Shown here: positions 26,192-37,723 of the stretch, piece after piece
How positions within the stretch are numbered: the first letter of the stretch is position 1
How the letters are laid out: every line of letters starts with the position of its first letter
From: an uncultured Bacteroidales bacterium
GTDB lineage: Bacteria > Bacteroidota > Bacteroidia > Bacteroidales > Paludibacteraceae
DNA length: 46,114 nucleotides
Assembly (NCBI GenBank): GCA_903830915.1
Contig: CAIKVR010000295.1
Coordinates: forward strand, 1-46,114
Direction of reading: 5' to 3'
Position numbers and translations under genes: made by a program
Notes under the pieces: generated by a model
What the model was told of the DNA's origin: nothing
Seen by the model: the letters and a program-made list of their open reading frames with translations, nothing else
Database searches by the model: none

Positions 26192-28006
26192 TTACTTCAC
26201 AAACTTCAATCTTTCATTACCAATGGTGAGAATATAAACTCCTGAATGTAAATTATTCAACTTTAGGTTATCTGATTTTGCTACCTGATTTAAAAGGCTC
26301 TGACCTGAGGCATTATATAATCCAACTTTTGTTCCAAGCTGAACACCGCTGATTGTTACATTATCGTTCAGGATATTAATTTTGATCGTTGATTCCTTAG
26401 CCAGATTAGTTCCGGTAGTTAAATCAACAGCATAAGTAATTACAGGATCGCTAACTGAAGCTGGAATATTAATGCTATGTAATCCGGCACCTTTATAATC
26501 AACACCATCCACCGTAATCATATATCCGCTACGGATGGTAGCGTTCAAAGTCATAGCTTTTCCTGTGTTTCGTTTTACATCAAATATCTGGGTGTGAGTA
26601 TATGTCCCAACATTTTCTGTAGCCTTAAATGTTTTGTTTAAAACAATTTTATCTGTAATTTTTAAATCACCTGATAAAGCGAGTGCGATTGTTGAATCTT
26701 TTAAATAACCCGTAGTGGCATATAAAATAGAAGGAGAAACGGCATCAAATGTATTACTTGATGTAAAATAGACTCCATTCAAAATCGAATTTGTAAATGT
26801 TGAAGAAGTACTTGCAGCAGTTGATGTAATACTCATTACATCAGCTTTATTACTGGCTTTTGCACCTCCAGAATAGTTGTAATTAGACAGAACACATCCG
26901 TTTAATGTTACGGTTAGATTATTTGTAGTGGCAGGAGTTGTAGCATATTGATCGGCATCAATAGCTGCACGTGCAACAGTTAATCTTTTGGCATAATTTC
27001 CAATCAAACTACAATTTGTCAAATTGAGATAGTTGGTAGGAATTGTATTAAACCAAAATACAGACCCTTTGGCCGTACAACTATTATTGACAAATATTGA
27101 ACGGGTCACATTGAATGTACTACTATACGTTCCGCTAGTAATATAAAAACAACCGCCACTGGTTACATTATCTGCTGCATTGGTACAGTAATTTGAATCA
27201 AACACACAATCACTAATGTTAACAGTCATATTAGCAGTAAAGTAACCAGCACCCCCACGACCATAAGCCGTGTTGTTTTTGAATGTCGAATTCTTAATGT
27301 TTATAGTCTTTGCTGTTGCGCCATTATTAAAATACATTGCCCCACCGTATCCGTTGCCAGTTGTGAAGTTTGCCTGATTGCCTGTAAAAGTACAACCGTC
27401 AAATGTAATGATGCCATTATAGACAAAACTTGCCATTACAAATGCGCCTCCAACTGCATTTAGCGAAACATTGTTGATAAAATTCAAATTTTTGAAGTCA
27501 ACATCACTTTGTGCTGATGTTAGTGTGATTGCTACACCAGAATTAGCTGTCGTCATGGTAAAACCCTTAAAATTTAGTCCATCCAACACAATTTTTTGAC
27601 CTGCAACAGTTGGTGCAACTGTTGCGTTTATTGAAAGGCAGCGTGATGTGCCACCCACTGAAGGAGCAAATATGGTTGAATCAGCAACTAAGTTACGCAA
27701 AGTTAAATCAGTACCTGTAGAGCTGGCAGCATAACCACCATAAATAGAAATGTACTTGGCAATAGTCTTAGATGCCGAACTTAAATACGTTCCAGCAGCG
27801 AGGTATACCACATCACCATCTGCAATCCCCGAAGGATTTGTCCCTGTAATTACTGATACATTACAAGCGTTTTCCCAACTATCACCGGCACTTGAAGTAG
27901 ATGCACCAGATTTTACAAACCAGTCTCTAGCAGACAACATGCTAATAAATAAAAATGATAGCACAACTGCACTCACCACTCTTTTTGAAAGTACGAATTT
28001 TTTCAT
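26192..28006 (-). CDS. T9SS-secreted right-handed beta-helix protein (604 aa)
   Basis: Signal peptide about 1-26 (SMLSA|R). Seen: a start typical of polymorphic-membrane-protein/pectate-lyase-like helices (DWFVKSGAS, GDSWENA, GGYAASSTGTDL), repeated beta-helix coils with N-, G- and F-rich turns (about 60-450), a linker, and a C-terminal T9SS sorting domain (about 535-604; GVQLGTKVGLYNASGQSLL, GVYILTIG). No catalytic residues can be pointed out. Known: such helices serve as polysaccharide lyases, hydrolases or surface adhesins. Inferred: surface-exposed, used for binding or degrading the target glycan. It stands alone between a promoter with the shared operator and a terminator. Confidence 0.75.
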   Translation of the reverse strand: MKKFVLSKRVVSAVVLSFLFISMLSARDWFVKSGASTSSAGDSWENACNVSVITGTNPSGIADGDVVYLAAGTYLSSASKTIAKYISIYGGYAASSTGTDLTLRNLVADSTIFAPSVGGTSRCLSINATVAPTVAGQKIVLDGLNFKGFTMTTANSGVAITLTSAQSDVDFKNLNFINNVSLNAVGGAFVMASFVYNGIITFDGCTFTGNQANFTTGNGYGGAMYFNNGATAKTINIKNSTFKNNTAYGRGGAGYFTANMTVNISDCVFDSNYCTNAADNVTSGGCFYITSGTYSSTFNVTRSIFVNNSCTAKGSVFWFNTIPTNYLNLTNCSLIGNYAKRLTVARAAIDADQYATTPATTNNLTVTLNGCVLSNYNYSGGAKASNKADVMSITSTAASTSSTFTNSILNGVYFTSSNTFDAVSPSILYATTGYLKDSTIALALSGDLKITDKIVLNKTFKATENVGTYTHTQIFDVKRNTGKAMTLNATIRSGYMITVDGVDYKGAGLHSINIPASVSDPVITYAVDLTTGTNLAKESTIKINILNDNVTISGVQLGTKVGLYNASGQSLLNQVAKSDNLKLNNLHSGVYILTIGNERLKFVK

Positions 28007-28055
28007 AATTTACTTTGATTTTAAATATTAATTGATTCTGTTTGATTTTATAATG

Positions 28056-28122
28056 CAAATGTATGGTGAAATTGAAAAATACAATAGAAAAATAATTTCA
28101 TTTATTGGTAGAAATGTTACAT
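28056..28122 (-). promoter_or_regulatory. Promoter of the beta-helix gene with paired operator half-sites
   Basis: The -7 box TACATTTG (minus strand) is at 28056-28063, 49 nt before the start codon, with a -33 TTG at 28082-28084 (18-nt spacing). Half-sites AAAAATAATTTCAT (28088-28101) and TAGAAATGTTACAT (28109-28122) sit at the same 24- and 45-nt offsets as in the other three promoters. Half-site A directly abuts the -33 element. Confidence 0.6.
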
Positions 28123-28371
28123 CGGTCAATAAAATTGAAACTTATTGCATTTTTTGTGTTTGTAACCAACTAATTTACATGTTATTGAAGACCATATTTC
28201 CTGACAGAAAATAAGTGTGTTCAACTAATAATTTTTACGTATTTGATTGAAATTCAGCTCGATTAGTTTATAGTTCTATACTATTAAATGCCTTTTATGA
28301 TATGAAATTTAATATTTGCGCCTACTATAAGCTTTTCTGCTTCCTCATTTTAATCCATAATGATTTCTTCT
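28123..28371. other. Gap without a gene
   Basis: AT-rich spacer between the 854-aa lyase gene and the beta-helix promoter. I see no open reading frame with family character and no strong terminator; only a small hairpin-like ATAGT/ACTAT near 28270. Confidence 0.4.
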
Positions 28372-30936
28372 CTAAAAATCAAAAACTACTTTAGCATCCC
28401 TTACCATTTTCACATGTGTGCGTTTGTCGGTTCCGGTTTTAAAACTAAATTCATCCTTTTGGTCGCTCCAGCTGATGGTGAGTTTCGTGCGGTCGGTGTT
28501 CCATTCGGTTAGGGGTTGTTCTTCGCCCTGCAGGTAGGGAAAAAGCAAGACTTTGAAGTTGGCCGCATTTCCGCGTGAAGGAATAACCAACCGTTTAACC
28601 GGTCCCATGGTGCGGAGGTAAAACTGGTGCATATCTTCCGTTTTGATATTTTCGAGCACTTCCAGTCTCGGGTTGGGTTCAAGGTTTGGACGTGGAGCAA
28701 GGGTTTTATCCAGTACTCTGACCAACAATTGCGGATCGCCTTTGGAAGGTACATACCGACCTGTATTCCATTCGCCACCACCGGTATTATCAACAGCGCG
28801 GTTATCACGTTTCATCCGTTTATCACCCAGAATCAGGTCATAATCACCTGCTTTCCGGAGTCCGGAGATTTTATTAAAGCCCAGATTCAAAGACGAAGTC
28901 TGCATCTCCACTTCTGCCAGTTGTTTAATGCTAACCAGTTCCACGTCCATTGGCATCGGCAAATTCCATTCGTACAGTCGCTCCTGGTTGTCTTTTTTCA
29001 AATCATCGACAATCAGCACATAGCTGTGTTTTCCTTTTACCAATCCGGCTGTGCGAAAGGCATATTCCACCGGAAAGTTTTTCAGGCGCATAGGCCAGCT
29101 GTCTTCGCCCCAGTAAAGCGGATTGGTTTGCAGATTGCCGCTGTACATTTCAGCCACTTTCCGAAGCGGATCACGTTCCGGTTTTTCGCCGGGATAATAT
29201 CGCATCAGATTGTTGGCCGTTTCGGCATAAACACCTGTTTTCCAACGTGGCGAAACTTCTTTTCCGAGCATAATATCAGCCACCGGACTCTTCACCCACA
29301 TCCAGTCGAAACAATATTTGTAATCAATCAATCCGAAAGTTGCATTCTGATTATCAGCATAGTCAAGCCACGTAGCGGGAGTGGCAAAATAACCCTGACC
29401 ACGTCCGTCGATGGTAATGGCCGAATGATACTGAGTTTGTGTGCTGCGGAAACCATCCACCACCCATTCTCGACCACCTCCCGAAAGTGTGAATGAACCC
29501 CGGTCGCTATGATCGTGTGAGATAAAGTAAGTATCCTGACGACCTTCCAGTCCTAACTTAACCGCCTGTTTTCCCCAACCGTTGCGAGCAATAAATGCGC
29601 CACGTGATGGCACACTGTAAGTCAGCGGCAGTTCTACCGGTGGAATTCCGTTATATGCTTCTTTGGTTTTATCAGGATCCGTGGCGTAAATGTATGCAAT
29701 GATATTCGGAACAGTTTTAATGCTTTTGGGAAGCGTGTTGGCATATAAATAATCAACTTTTGCATCCCGAGGGAAGAAGTATTTATATACCAGCATTATC
29801 GTCCAGGGCAACTGGGTGCGGGTACCGGTATCGCCGGAAGTAAACCACAGACCATCAGGTTGAACCGACATGGAATAAACTGCCCAATCGACAAATTTGC
29901 GGAAATGCGGATGGGCAAAGAAATTTTTATCGCCACGGCGCACCATCGCTGCCAGAAAACCATTGTAGGATTCCGTCTGACCAATGGTATAATTCATGCC
30001 TTCGGTACTCATCCCCTCAGGCGAAAACTGGTAACTGAAATAATTCTCAGCCATTTCGCGGGAGCGATCCAATAGTCGTTTATCCAGCGGAATTTCATTT
30101 TCCACCGAAAATAAAGTGAGTGGAAAACTGAGCGACATGGCCATGTGATTCCAACGTTGCCAGTGCGGAGGCAGATCCATACCGTGCAGATAGTTAGCTT
30201 TCAGATTTTTGGCAACCATATTCCGATACACATCTCTGTCCTCGTTTTTCATGCCTGCAGCAGCAAAATCATAAAGCCGGGGCAAATAGCCAAACCAGAA
30301 AAGAGCTTGTTTGATTTCATTTTCTTCACCCGGAACCGTTTCCAGTCCATCAAGATAGTTGTCATAACTGCGGATAAAATTAGCGGCCACCCGGGCACTT
30401 TCGTCAAACAGGGCTTTATCGCCAAAAAGCTGCGCCAGATAAGCCTGAACAGTGAGCAGATTGACGAAATCAGTGGAATATTTTTTGGTATTTTCGGTAT
30501 TTATTTCTCCCTGAAGTAATTGCGCGTACACTTTTCCGAACTTCCCTTTTCCTTCACGCATTTCTTTAATGGAACGATTGGCGACTTCGGTTATTTGCTT
30601 TCCAAGTTGTGTGGTTTCGAGACGCTTTTTTGCCTCCGCAAACTCAGCAGGTGAAGTGAAAATACGTGGATGAATGCCTTTAGCAGGAGTTTTTCCCAAA
30701 CGGTTGAAATCAAAACCTTCGGTATTATATTTCAGAACTTCCCTGTAAGGATTGTTCCATTTGAGTGTTCCGTTCAATACTTCTTCTACTCCGGCTTTGC
30801 GAATAGGTTGCTCGTTCAGTCGTGGGTCGCCGGCAGCTAATTCATCATTGGGAAATGAAGTAAAACTCAGGATTTGAGAAAATGCCATTAAAGCTGAAAA
30901 TAAAAGAAAACTGCTGATTATTATTTTTTTAAGCAT
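28372..30936 (-). CDS. Heparinase II/III-like putative lyase (854 aa)
   Basis: Signal peptide about 1-20. Seen: paralog entry motif [16 protein letters not shown] (84-99), alpha/alpha-toroid with N263/H264 (RWNHMAMS), candidate catalytic Tyr Y316 or Y324 ([15 protein letters not shown]), beta-sheet motif [10 protein letters not shown] (473-482; H474, H476, D478), [18 protein letters not shown] and [10 protein letters not shown] near the end. Of the four paralogs it has the most complete lyase-type residue set. No sorting domain, so probably periplasmic. Known: related lyases cut heparin, alginate or other uronic-acid glycans; this one fits none that I recognise. Its start overlaps the end of the GH95 gene by 16 bp, so the two are probably translated together. 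Confidence 0.78.
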   Translation of the reverse strand: MLKKIIISSFLLFSALMAFSQILSFTSFPNDELAAGDPRLNEQPIRKAGVEEVLNGTLKWNNPYREVLKYNTEGFDFNRLGKTPAKGIHPRIFTSPAEFAEAKKRLETTQLGKQITEVANRSIKEMREGKGKFGKVYAQLLQGEINTENTKKYSTDFVNLLTVQAYLAQLFGDKALFDESARVAANFIRSYDNYLDGLETVPGEENEIKQALFWFGYLPRLYDFAAAGMKNEDRDVYRNMVAKNLKANYLHGMDLPPHWQRWNHMAMSLSFPLTLFSVENEIPLDKRLLDRSREMAENYFSYQFSPEGMSTEGMNYTIGQTESYNGFLAAMVRRGDKNFFAHPHFRKFVDWAVYSMSVQPDGLWFTSGDTGTRTQLPWTIMLVYKYFFPRDAKVDYLYANTLPKSIKTVPNIIAYIYATDPDKTKEAYNGIPPVELPLTYSVPSRGAFIARNGWGKQAVKLGLEGRQDTYFISHDHSDRGSFTLSGGGREWVVDGFRSTQTQYHSAITIDGRGQGYFATPATWLDYADNQNATFGLIDYKYCFDWMWVKSPVADIMLGKEVSPRWKTGVYAETANNLMRYYPGEKPERDPLRKVAEMYSGNLQTNPLYWGEDSWPMRLKNFPVEYAFRTAGLVKGKHSYVLIVDDLKKDNQERLYEWNLPMPMDVELVSIKQLAEVEMQTSSLNLGFNKISGLRKAGDYDLILGDKRMKRDNRAVDNTGGGEWNTGRYVPSKGDPQLLVRVLDKTLAPRPNLEPNPRLEVLENIKTEDMHQFYLRTMGPVKRLVIPSRGNAANFKVLLFPYLQGEEQPLTEWNTDRTKLTISWSDQKDEFSFKTGTDKRTHVKMVRDAKVVFDF

Positions 30937-33293
30937 TTTGAATCAATTTGTTTTTTCTCTCCATTTATAAAAAGAATTACTTTTTTCGGTTTGTCAGACA
31001 TAATCTGATAATCAGTTACTTTGCCATTCTGCCAACTAATATTTACAGTAAAACCTCCACGCGCTTTCAATCCTTTTACCGAACCCTCTTTCCATGCATC
31101 GGGCAAAGCAGGCAACAAATGAATTCCTTCATCGTCCGACTGCAAAAGCATTTCAGCCACTGCAGCCGTTCCACCAAAGTTTCCATCAATTTGAAATGGT
31201 GGATGGGCATCAAGCAAATTCGGATAAGTTCCTCCACCACCTCCATAATTAATGGTCAATTTATCAGGTTCTTTGTATTTCAGCAGTTCGCGATACATTT
31301 TGTAGGCATGGTTTCCATCTTGCAATCGCGCCCACAGATTGATGCGCCAGCCTTTGCTCCAACCAGTTGTTTCGTCACCTTTTATTTCAAGGGTTTTCTT
31401 ACAAGCCGCAGCGAGTTCAGGTGTTTTTTCCACCGAAATATGTTGTCCGGGAAATAATCCTATCAAATGCGATTGATGGCGATGTTTCGGTTCCGGGTCC
31501 TTCCAGTCGTAATACCATTCCTGTAGATTTCCTGCCGTACCAATCTGATAAGGGTGCATATTGTCCAATGCTGTTTCTAAGGTTCTTGCAAATTCTTCAT
31601 CCATTTTCAAAACTCTAGCAGCTTTGATGGTTCGGATAAAACATTCACGGACAATGGCTAAATCGGCTGTTCCACCATAAAGTGTAGCACCACTAAAGCC
31701 ATCGGGAGTCAGGTATTTATTTTCGGGGGAAGTGGCAGGAGAAGTTATCAACTTACCTTTTTTATCCGGAATCAAAAAATTGAAGCAAAACTGAGCAGCT
31801 CCTTTCAGCAAGGGATAAGCTGTTTTGCGAAGGAAAACTGTATCCTGAGTAAAGGTAAAATGTTCCCACAAATGCATGCTGAGCCAGGCGCCACCCATCG
31901 TAAAGTTCGACCATTGCGGATTACCTTTGCCATCGCCGACCGGATTGCTCATCGCCCAAATATCGGAATTATGAGCTGCCATCCAGCCATCACAGTTGTA
32001 GAAATTACGTGCATTTTCAGTTCCGGTTTTAGCAATATTCTCAATCAGGCCAATAAGCGGGTAATACAAATCGGAAAGATTCGTGATTTCGGCAGGCCAG
32101 TAATTCTCCTGTAAGTTGATATTGATGGTGTAATTTGAATTCCAAGGCGGACGTACCTGATAACTCCAAAGCCCCTGTAAATTTGCGGGAACTCCTGCCG
32201 TACGCGAACAGCTAATTAATAAATATCTTCCGAAATTAAAATAGAGCTCTTCGAGTCGTTTATCGCTTTTTCCGGCAGCATAGCGTTTCAAACGTTCATC
32301 GGTGGGCAAATTGATTGCTGAATCTTTTCCCAAATTCAACCGAACTCGATTAAAAAAAGTTTGATAATCAGTAATATGCATTTTTTCTAACTGCTCAAAT
32401 GTTTTCGAAGATGCATTTTCTAACTGACTAGCCACAAGAGTTTTAAAGGGTTTTCCTTCAGTTACCGGATTTTTATCAAAACCGTTGAAACTGGTGGCAA
32501 TTGAAACATAAATAGTTGCTTCGGTTGCCGATTTCACGCTAAGAACGGAATCAGATCCGGCTACTTTTCCATCTGATTTAATCTTAATTTGCGTGCTGAA
32601 ATGAATGCCCCTGTTTGCATCGAAAAAGATTTCACCAGGTACTCCGCCAATCGATGCCTTTTGATTATAGGGTGCATAACCATTTACAATCAGCTGATTA
32701 GTTTTGGCTTCAACTGCAAATTTCATTACACTACCAAAACCCAGTTTGAAGTTCAAACTTCCCTTTTTATCAGCTTTCAGTTTGATAATAAATATTTTAT
32801 CCGGATTGGAAACAAAGTATTCGCGCGTGTAATTCACCTTATTTGCCGAATAACTAACCTTCGAAACAGCATTATCAAGATTCAATTCGCGATAATAATT
32901 TGTCACGACTGAATCATGATCAAAATGCAAAAAGAGTGTTCCCAGCGCCATGTACGACTGACTGAAACGTCCCTGAAGTTTTTTCACCAGCTCATTGGCC
33001 GAACGGTAATCTTCCTTAGCCAATGCTTCGCGAACGGCAGGCAGATTTTGCCATTTTCCTTTGTAAATTGAGTCGTTGACAGATTCACCCGACCATAAAG
33101 TCAAATCGTTCAGACAGATTTTTTCGTCTTTCGTGCCACCAAAAACACTAGCTCCCTGTGTTCCGTTTCCCAATACCAGACTTTCTTCAAAAAACCTTGC
33201 CGGTTGCTTGTACCAAAGCGTTTTGTCGGGTTCTTGTGAGAATAAACTTAAACTTAAAATAGATGCAAAGACGATTAAACTTAATTTCTTCAT
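30921..33293 (-). CDS. GH95 alpha-L-fucosidase / alpha-L-galactosidase
   Basis: 790 aa from the ATG at 33293 (MKKLSLIVF), which gives a clean signal peptide (about 1-19); a start at 33314 would overlap the previous gene. Seen: the GH95 N-terminal beta-sandwich ([15 protein letters not shown]), then an alpha/alpha barrel with the catalytic set: N391 and N393 ([12 protein letters not shown]), acid E524 (SPENKY) and base-assisting D703 (FQIDGNFGG). Known: GH95 inverting enzymes cleave alpha-1,2-L-fucose, or L-galactose in some members. In the fucosidase AfcA a His precedes the first Asn by two residues; here that position is Thr (T389), as I recall for the characterised alpha-L-galactosidase, so L-galactose is a possible substrate. 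Between the 1458-aa and 854-aa lyase genes. Confidence 0.92.
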   Translation of the reverse strand: MKKLSLIVFASILSLSLFSQEPDKTLWYKQPARFFEESLVLGNGTQGASVFGGTKDEKICLNDLTLWSGESVNDSIYKGKWQNLPAVREALAKEDYRSANELVKKLQGRFSQSYMALGTLFLHFDHDSVVTNYYRELNLDNAVSKVSYSANKVNYTREYFVSNPDKIFIIKLKADKKGSLNFKLGFGSVMKFAVEAKTNQLIVNGYAPYNQKASIGGVPGEIFFDANRGIHFSTQIKIKSDGKVAGSDSVLSVKSATEATIYVSIATSFNGFDKNPVTEGKPFKTLVASQLENASSKTFEQLEKMHITDYQTFFNRVRLNLGKDSAINLPTDERLKRYAAGKSDKRLEELYFNFGRYLLISCSRTAGVPANLQGLWSYQVRPPWNSNYTININLQENYWPAEITNLSDLYYPLIGLIENIAKTGTENARNFYNCDGWMAAHNSDIWAMSNPVGDGKGNPQWSNFTMGGAWLSMHLWEHFTFTQDTVFLRKTAYPLLKGAAQFCFNFLIPDKKGKLITSPATSPENKYLTPDGFSGATLYGGTADLAIVRECFIRTIKAARVLKMDEEFARTLETALDNMHPYQIGTAGNLQEWYYDWKDPEPKHRHQSHLIGLFPGQHISVEKTPELAAACKKTLEIKGDETTGWSKGWRINLWARLQDGNHAYKMYRELLKYKEPDKLTINYGGGGGTYPNLLDAHPPFQIDGNFGGTAAVAEMLLQSDDEGIHLLPALPDAWKEGSVKGLKARGGFTVNISWQNGKVTDYQIMSDKPKKVILFINGEKKQIDSKCLKK

Positions 33294-33300
33294 AGTATCT

Positions 33301-36300
33301 TTATTTTTCTTCATACATTTTCTTTACCTCAAAATCTTCCAAGGGTCTATCAAAAACCTGCAATCTTGCAATGCTGGCATTATGTCCGAAGAAGAAATCG
33401 AGTGCATCGGTAGATATTTCTTTCGTTCCAACAGCTGTAGACACTTTCTCACCGTTCAGATACAAACTCATTTCCTTTTCGCTTGCCGTTAGCACCACAA
33501 ATTGCCAACTTCCCGCTTCAATTTTTCCACCCCGTAAACGATTTGGGGATGCCATCAACTGTCCGTTTTCAAGACTGCACGAAACGGTTTTATAGCCCTT
33601 CCCAAATGCATTGTAGCCATCTTTCCCGAAAATTTTGCCTGATTTTTCATCGGTTTTGAACCAAAGTGCGATGGAAATTGCATTTTCACGCATTTTCAAA
33701 TGATAAAGTTTAAAACCGGGTTTTGCATTTCCCCGCGATACATTTACATCCACAGCAGCAGCCAGTTTCGAATCATTGGGTCGCATTTCGAGTGCTTTGC
33801 CATACGGACTATTTACTAGTTTACCCGAAGGATTTATCCAAATCTGAAAATCTCCAATTATAGGGTATTCTGGTGTTTTTCCATCCCATTTGTCAAATGT
33901 TACCTGACCTAAGAAGCCTTCCTGTGGGTTAGTTTTCAGCTTTAGGTTGGTTTTTCTGAAAACAGTTTGTCCGTTTAGTTCAATGCTTTGTCCATCGGGA
34001 AGAACCGTTTTTACAGTAGTTTCGCTCGAACCAAAACGTATGGAAACCGGATACCATCCTTCTTTCAAACCAATTTTTCCATCGGGATTCCGCCCAAAAA
34101 CGCCGTGCTGAACTACAACTTCGTTATTAATACGAATCTGATTCTGACAACTGGCTTGCTTTGCTGTCAAACCGGCACTTTCGCCTATACGTTTGGTCGT
34201 TTGAAACTGATAGATTCCGGTCATCGGTGCATGAAAATACCCCGAAAATTCACGTACCACATTCCGGCTTTCAGACGACTCGAGGTTCTGAGAAAGACTC
34301 ATTTTATAGGGTTCTGCATCATCAATGTCTAAAAAATCAGCATCGCGACGTTTCCCGGTCCGGTCAAAACTCTGCGCAACAAAGCCGGATTCAAGAGCAG
34401 GAATATTCTGAATAGGTTCAAGCCATTTTACTTCGGGTTTTGGGATTAATTGAAGTTTCGCGTCAGGGACAAACCGAAAGTCGGAAGTGCTTATTTCCTG
34501 AAGAGTGCCTCCATTCACGGAATATTTTACTTCAAAAATCATAGGTTCCAGACTGTTGATATTCCAGAATAACGGATCACAAATCACTAAATCTAACGAA
34601 TGCCAGCCTTTGTCCAACACCACTTCGCCCTGACGATGAGCTTGTTGCTGGTGGAAAACTCCGGTATGTTCAATCACGGATTGGCCGGCAATATCCATTG
34701 TCACCGGTCCGCAGGAATTGACATCGAACTTGTAAACACCTTTTTCCTTTGCAAAAAACAAACCGTTAAAGCGGTAAAAACCTTTACACTGCTGCTCCAG
34801 CGCCTGTTTTGAAATGGCAGCCGGAAGTTCAAAACCTTGCACCACTGTAGTCATAATAGCCATTTCCTGATTCAGGTCGGGCATCATCACTTTCGACGCT
34901 TCAAAAAAACCTTTGTCGTTGTAGAGTTTTGTGTTTTTTTCATAAACCCGTGCCAATAAACCTGCTTTGCTGTTGGACGGAGCTTCTGCAAGGCCTTTCT
35001 CAGGAGTTTTCAGCACTAAATGAGCCGAAATTACTTCACTTTTCGACGGTCCGAATTTCCATTGCGGATTATAAACAATGGCTTTCAAATCACAACTTTT
35101 GTACACCACAATTGTTTTTTCGTATAAAGTGGAAGTTTCCGACGGTTCAGTTCCATCCAACGTATACCGGATTTGTGCCGGTGCTGCGACGCGTTCCAAT
35201 GGGATATTTTCAGTTACGTTTATCAAATAAGTCGGTACTATATTTTCGTTGCGGGTATAGCGTAAATCGTTGATATCAAATCGCTCACCACGAACCAATA
35301 ATACCGGTCGGTCAGGACGTGCTTCACTTGACAATATTTTTTTGTCGTTCCTTTCCATTTCAATCACTGTTCTTCCACCATCCGTTTTGGCAAAATGATA
35401 CACATCGGTTTTGTCTTTAATTTTCACTGTCAGTTCGGTGCGGTCTTCATTCCAGGTTGTAACCGGAACAGGTTCACCGAATTTATAGGGATAAACCATC
35501 ACTTTGAATTCAGGAGAAACAGACTGAGCCGGAATAACTACCTCGCTATAACCCTGATAGCGTTCGAAACGCGGTACCGGAAAACCATAATCGGTGTTGC
35601 GCCACAACACCCGAATCAAACAAAGAGGATCGCCTTTTTGCGGTTTGTATTTTCCGGTTTTTTCATCCCGCTGCATCGTGTTTTTACCCAAAATCAAATC
35701 ACCCATTCTGTTTTCGGAAGGATCAGTGAGTTGAAACTGAATTTCTGGAGTAATGGCTTCTACCAAATCCACATCCTGCGGAACTGAAATATTCCAGTTG
35801 AAATTATGCGTTTGTTCATCTTTTTTGGCATCGTCAATCACCAGAACGTATGGATTTTTACCTTTGGCCAGATGTACAGTCCTATACCATTGCTGCATCG
35901 GATTCCAGAGTTTGTAACCTTCAACCAATCTTGTCTCAGCACTCCATGGACCGTAATCGGTGTGTGCATAACCGTCGTTAAACTTCACTGTTCGTGGGTT
36001 GAAAGCCACCTGAATGTCGCGGCTCAAATCGAAATTTCCTTCGGCAAAGGGCGCATAATACGGAATTTTAGTGGATGGAAAATAAAGCGGATGCACCTGC
36101 ATGCTTTTGGTATAAGAAAAACCATCCTTCCCGTCACCGCAGGCAATGAGTCCTTCGGGCGATTCCTTCACACCCAACCAGGTTCCGGCAACCGGTGGCC
36201 AGTGACAACCTTTACCATCCACAGTGAGCATATTTTGCAGAAAAGTGGCTTTGGTAACCAGCATATTATTATCCTGAATCCAGTTTACACCGTCTTTCCA

Positions 36301-37677
36301 GAGCGTAAGGCGGTTATTTTCAGAACCTTCATGTCCACCGTAAAAGAAATCCTGTTTGCAGACAAAACCGAGATGCAAATCGTCTTTTATCCAGGAATTG
36401 CGCGTATCAACATAACCCCGCTGGTTATCATTCCACGTCAATGGCAAGTTAAGCTTATCTATATTTTTCTGATTTGTCCAATCAATCGTTTTTCCGGACT
36501 TGTCAGTGATTCCCGCATCGGCATAAAGCAACAACAATTCGGTGCAAATTCCCACCGGATTTGGCCATTTGGCATTCGGATCGGTTAGGAAATCGTGTGT
36601 GGAGAAGGTTGACTGATACAGAAAATCAATAGCTTCATCGGTTGGATGATAATAATGCATCATCCAGATTACGTGAAAAGCCGAAGCCCGCATTTCGTCA
36701 CGAATCATCCATTTATCATTTTCCCAACGAATCGCAGCACGGAAAAAGCGCATCTTGGCCTGCAAATGGTCGTGTTTCAGCAAATTTCGCTTACGAAGTC
36801 CTACTGCGGTAAATGCCGATACATTCAGCCAGCCTTTAATCGATTCATAACACATGCCATCATCGTCCAGAAACCAGTCGAGCATGGCATTGGCTTTGTG
36901 GCACGATTGTTCAAAAAGGTCTTTGTTAAATCCTTTTTCGCCTTCAATCAGGAGCATCATCCGGATATATTCCATGCCAAATCCCTGATGGTTATTGATC
37001 ATAAAATGGTCGGGATAACAGAGGTAATTGGAAATGCGGTGCTCAATAATACGGGCAATAACTTTCCGGGCCAGTTCGCGCTGATCGGCTGTCATCCAGC
37101 CACTTAAGTAGTCGTAATCCAGTAAATCCCATATTTCGGTTGGCGGATCAGGTTCTCCCATAGCCACTATGGATCGTTCGACTGCCCATAAATTATGACT
37201 ATCGGGCTGGTTGTCCATGAAATCAAGCTTTTTATCCAGCGATTTTATTTTTTCGACCAATTGAGCAGCCAGTTCTTTTCCCAATTCTTCGTTTTTAGTT
37301 ACAAGAGCATAAAACGGACTTTTCAATTTGCTTACCCTTGCCCACATCGACTGAAATGCTATGGGTGCTTTATCACCCAGCAAAACTTTGGTACGGATTT
37401 TTTCCATATCGTCGGGGGTCACCAAAACGCGTGGATGAACACCGGGTGCTGGAACTTTACTAAGACGCTCTTCGCTAAAACCGGGGTCGTTGTAGTTGTT
37501 ATTCACCTTGGGCGATTCCGGCCAGAATTTTTCACTGATAGCATCTTCGTAGGGTAGAATTGCACGGGGTTTCCACGCAGGTTCCTGATAATATTGACGG
37601 CTTAATTGTTGACTATAAATTATTAACTGCGAAGAAACAAATATGAAAAAAAAAAGAAACCGATTGGAGAATTTCAT
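33301..37677 (-). CDS. Giant multi-domain heparinase II/III-like protein (1458 aa) with PA14-like and LamG-like domains
   Basis: 1458 aa from the ATG at 37677 (MKFSNR), giving a signal peptide (about 1-22). Seen: paralog entry motif [15 protein letters not shown] (76-90); alpha/alpha-toroid with N229/H230 (INNHQGFG) and Y277 (GMCYESI); beta-sheet motif GGHEGSENN (447-455), where the usual Asp is replaced; [18 protein letters not shown]; a chitobiase-C-like domain (about 785-885, [11 protein letters not shown]); a PA14-like domain (about 910-1040); a second PA14-like domain (about 1095-1215); and a concanavalin/LamG-like domain (about 1253-1458). Known: PA14 and LamG modules bind carbohydrates. 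Inferred: a glycan-tethered lyase. No T9SS domain is present. It lies 46 bp after the Ig/MBG gene and 7 bp before GH95. Confidence 0.78.
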   Translation of the reverse strand: MKFSNRFLFFFIFVSSQLIIYSQQLSRQYYQEPAWKPRAILPYEDAISEKFWPESPKVNNNYNDPGFSEERLSKVPAPGVHPRVLVTPDDMEKIRTKVLLGDKAPIAFQSMWARVSKLKSPFYALVTKNEELGKELAAQLVEKIKSLDKKLDFMDNQPDSHNLWAVERSIVAMGEPDPPTEIWDLLDYDYLSGWMTADQRELARKVIARIIEHRISNYLCYPDHFMINNHQGFGMEYIRMMLLIEGEKGFNKDLFEQSCHKANAMLDWFLDDDGMCYESIKGWLNVSAFTAVGLRKRNLLKHDHLQAKMRFFRAAIRWENDKWMIRDEMRASAFHVIWMMHYYHPTDEAIDFLYQSTFSTHDFLTDPNAKWPNPVGICTELLLLYADAGITDKSGKTIDWTNQKNIDKLNLPLTWNDNQRGYVDTRNSWIKDDLHLGFVCKQDFFYGGHEGSENNRLTLWKDGVNWIQDNNMLVTKATFLQNMLTVDGKGCHWPPVAGTWLGVKESPEGLIACGDGKDGFSYTKSMQVHPLYFPSTKIPYYAPFAEGNFDLSRDIQVAFNPRTVKFNDGYAHTDYGPWSAETRLVEGYKLWNPMQQWYRTVHLAKGKNPYVLVIDDAKKDEQTHNFNWNISVPQDVDLVEAITPEIQFQLTDPSENRMGDLILGKNTMQRDEKTGKYKPQKGDPLCLIRVLWRNTDYGFPVPRFERYQGYSEVVIPAQSVSPEFKVMVYPYKFGEPVPVTTWNEDRTELTVKIKDKTDVYHFAKTDGGRTVIEMERNDKKILSSEARPDRPVLLVRGERFDINDLRYTRNENIVPTYLINVTENIPLERVAAPAQIRYTLDGTEPSETSTLYEKTIVVYKSCDLKAIVYNPQWKFGPSKSEVISAHLVLKTPEKGLAEAPSNSKAGLLARVYEKNTKLYNDKGFFEASKVMMPDLNQEMAIMTTVVQGFELPAAISKQALEQQCKGFYRFNGLFFAKEKGVYKFDVNSCGPVTMDIAGQSVIEHTGVFHQQQAHRQGEVVLDKGWHSLDLVICDPLFWNINSLEPMIFEVKYSVNGGTLQEISTSDFRFVPDAKLQLIPKPEVKWLEPIQNIPALESGFVAQSFDRTGKRRDADFLDIDDAEPYKMSLSQNLESSESRNVVREFSGYFHAPMTGIYQFQTTKRIGESAGLTAKQASCQNQIRINNEVVVQHGVFGRNPDGKIGLKEGWYPVSIRFGSSETTVKTVLPDGQSIELNGQTVFRKTNLKLKTNPQEGFLGQVTFDKWDGKTPEYPIIGDFQIWINPSGKLVNSPYGKALEMRPNDSKLAAAVDVNVSRGNAKPGFKLYHLKMRENAISIALWFKTDEKSGKIFGKDGYNAFGKGYKTVSCSLENGQLMASPNRLRGGKIEAGSWQFVVLTASEKEMSLYLNGEKVSTAVGTKEISTDALDFFFGHNASIARLQVFDRPLEDFEVKKMYEEK

Positions 37678-37723
37678 TGAATGGAAGTTTGATTGGATTA
37701 AGGTTTTCAAAATTACAGAAATT

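Noticed and set aside
28627-29496. Long plus-strand open frame (289 codons)
   Set aside because: It is entirely inside the 854-aa lyase gene on the other strand, with no family character, and is a shadow of its codon pattern.
35806-36588. Plus-strand open frame of 260 codons
   Set aside because: Fully inside the 1458-aa lyase-like gene, no recognisable motifs.
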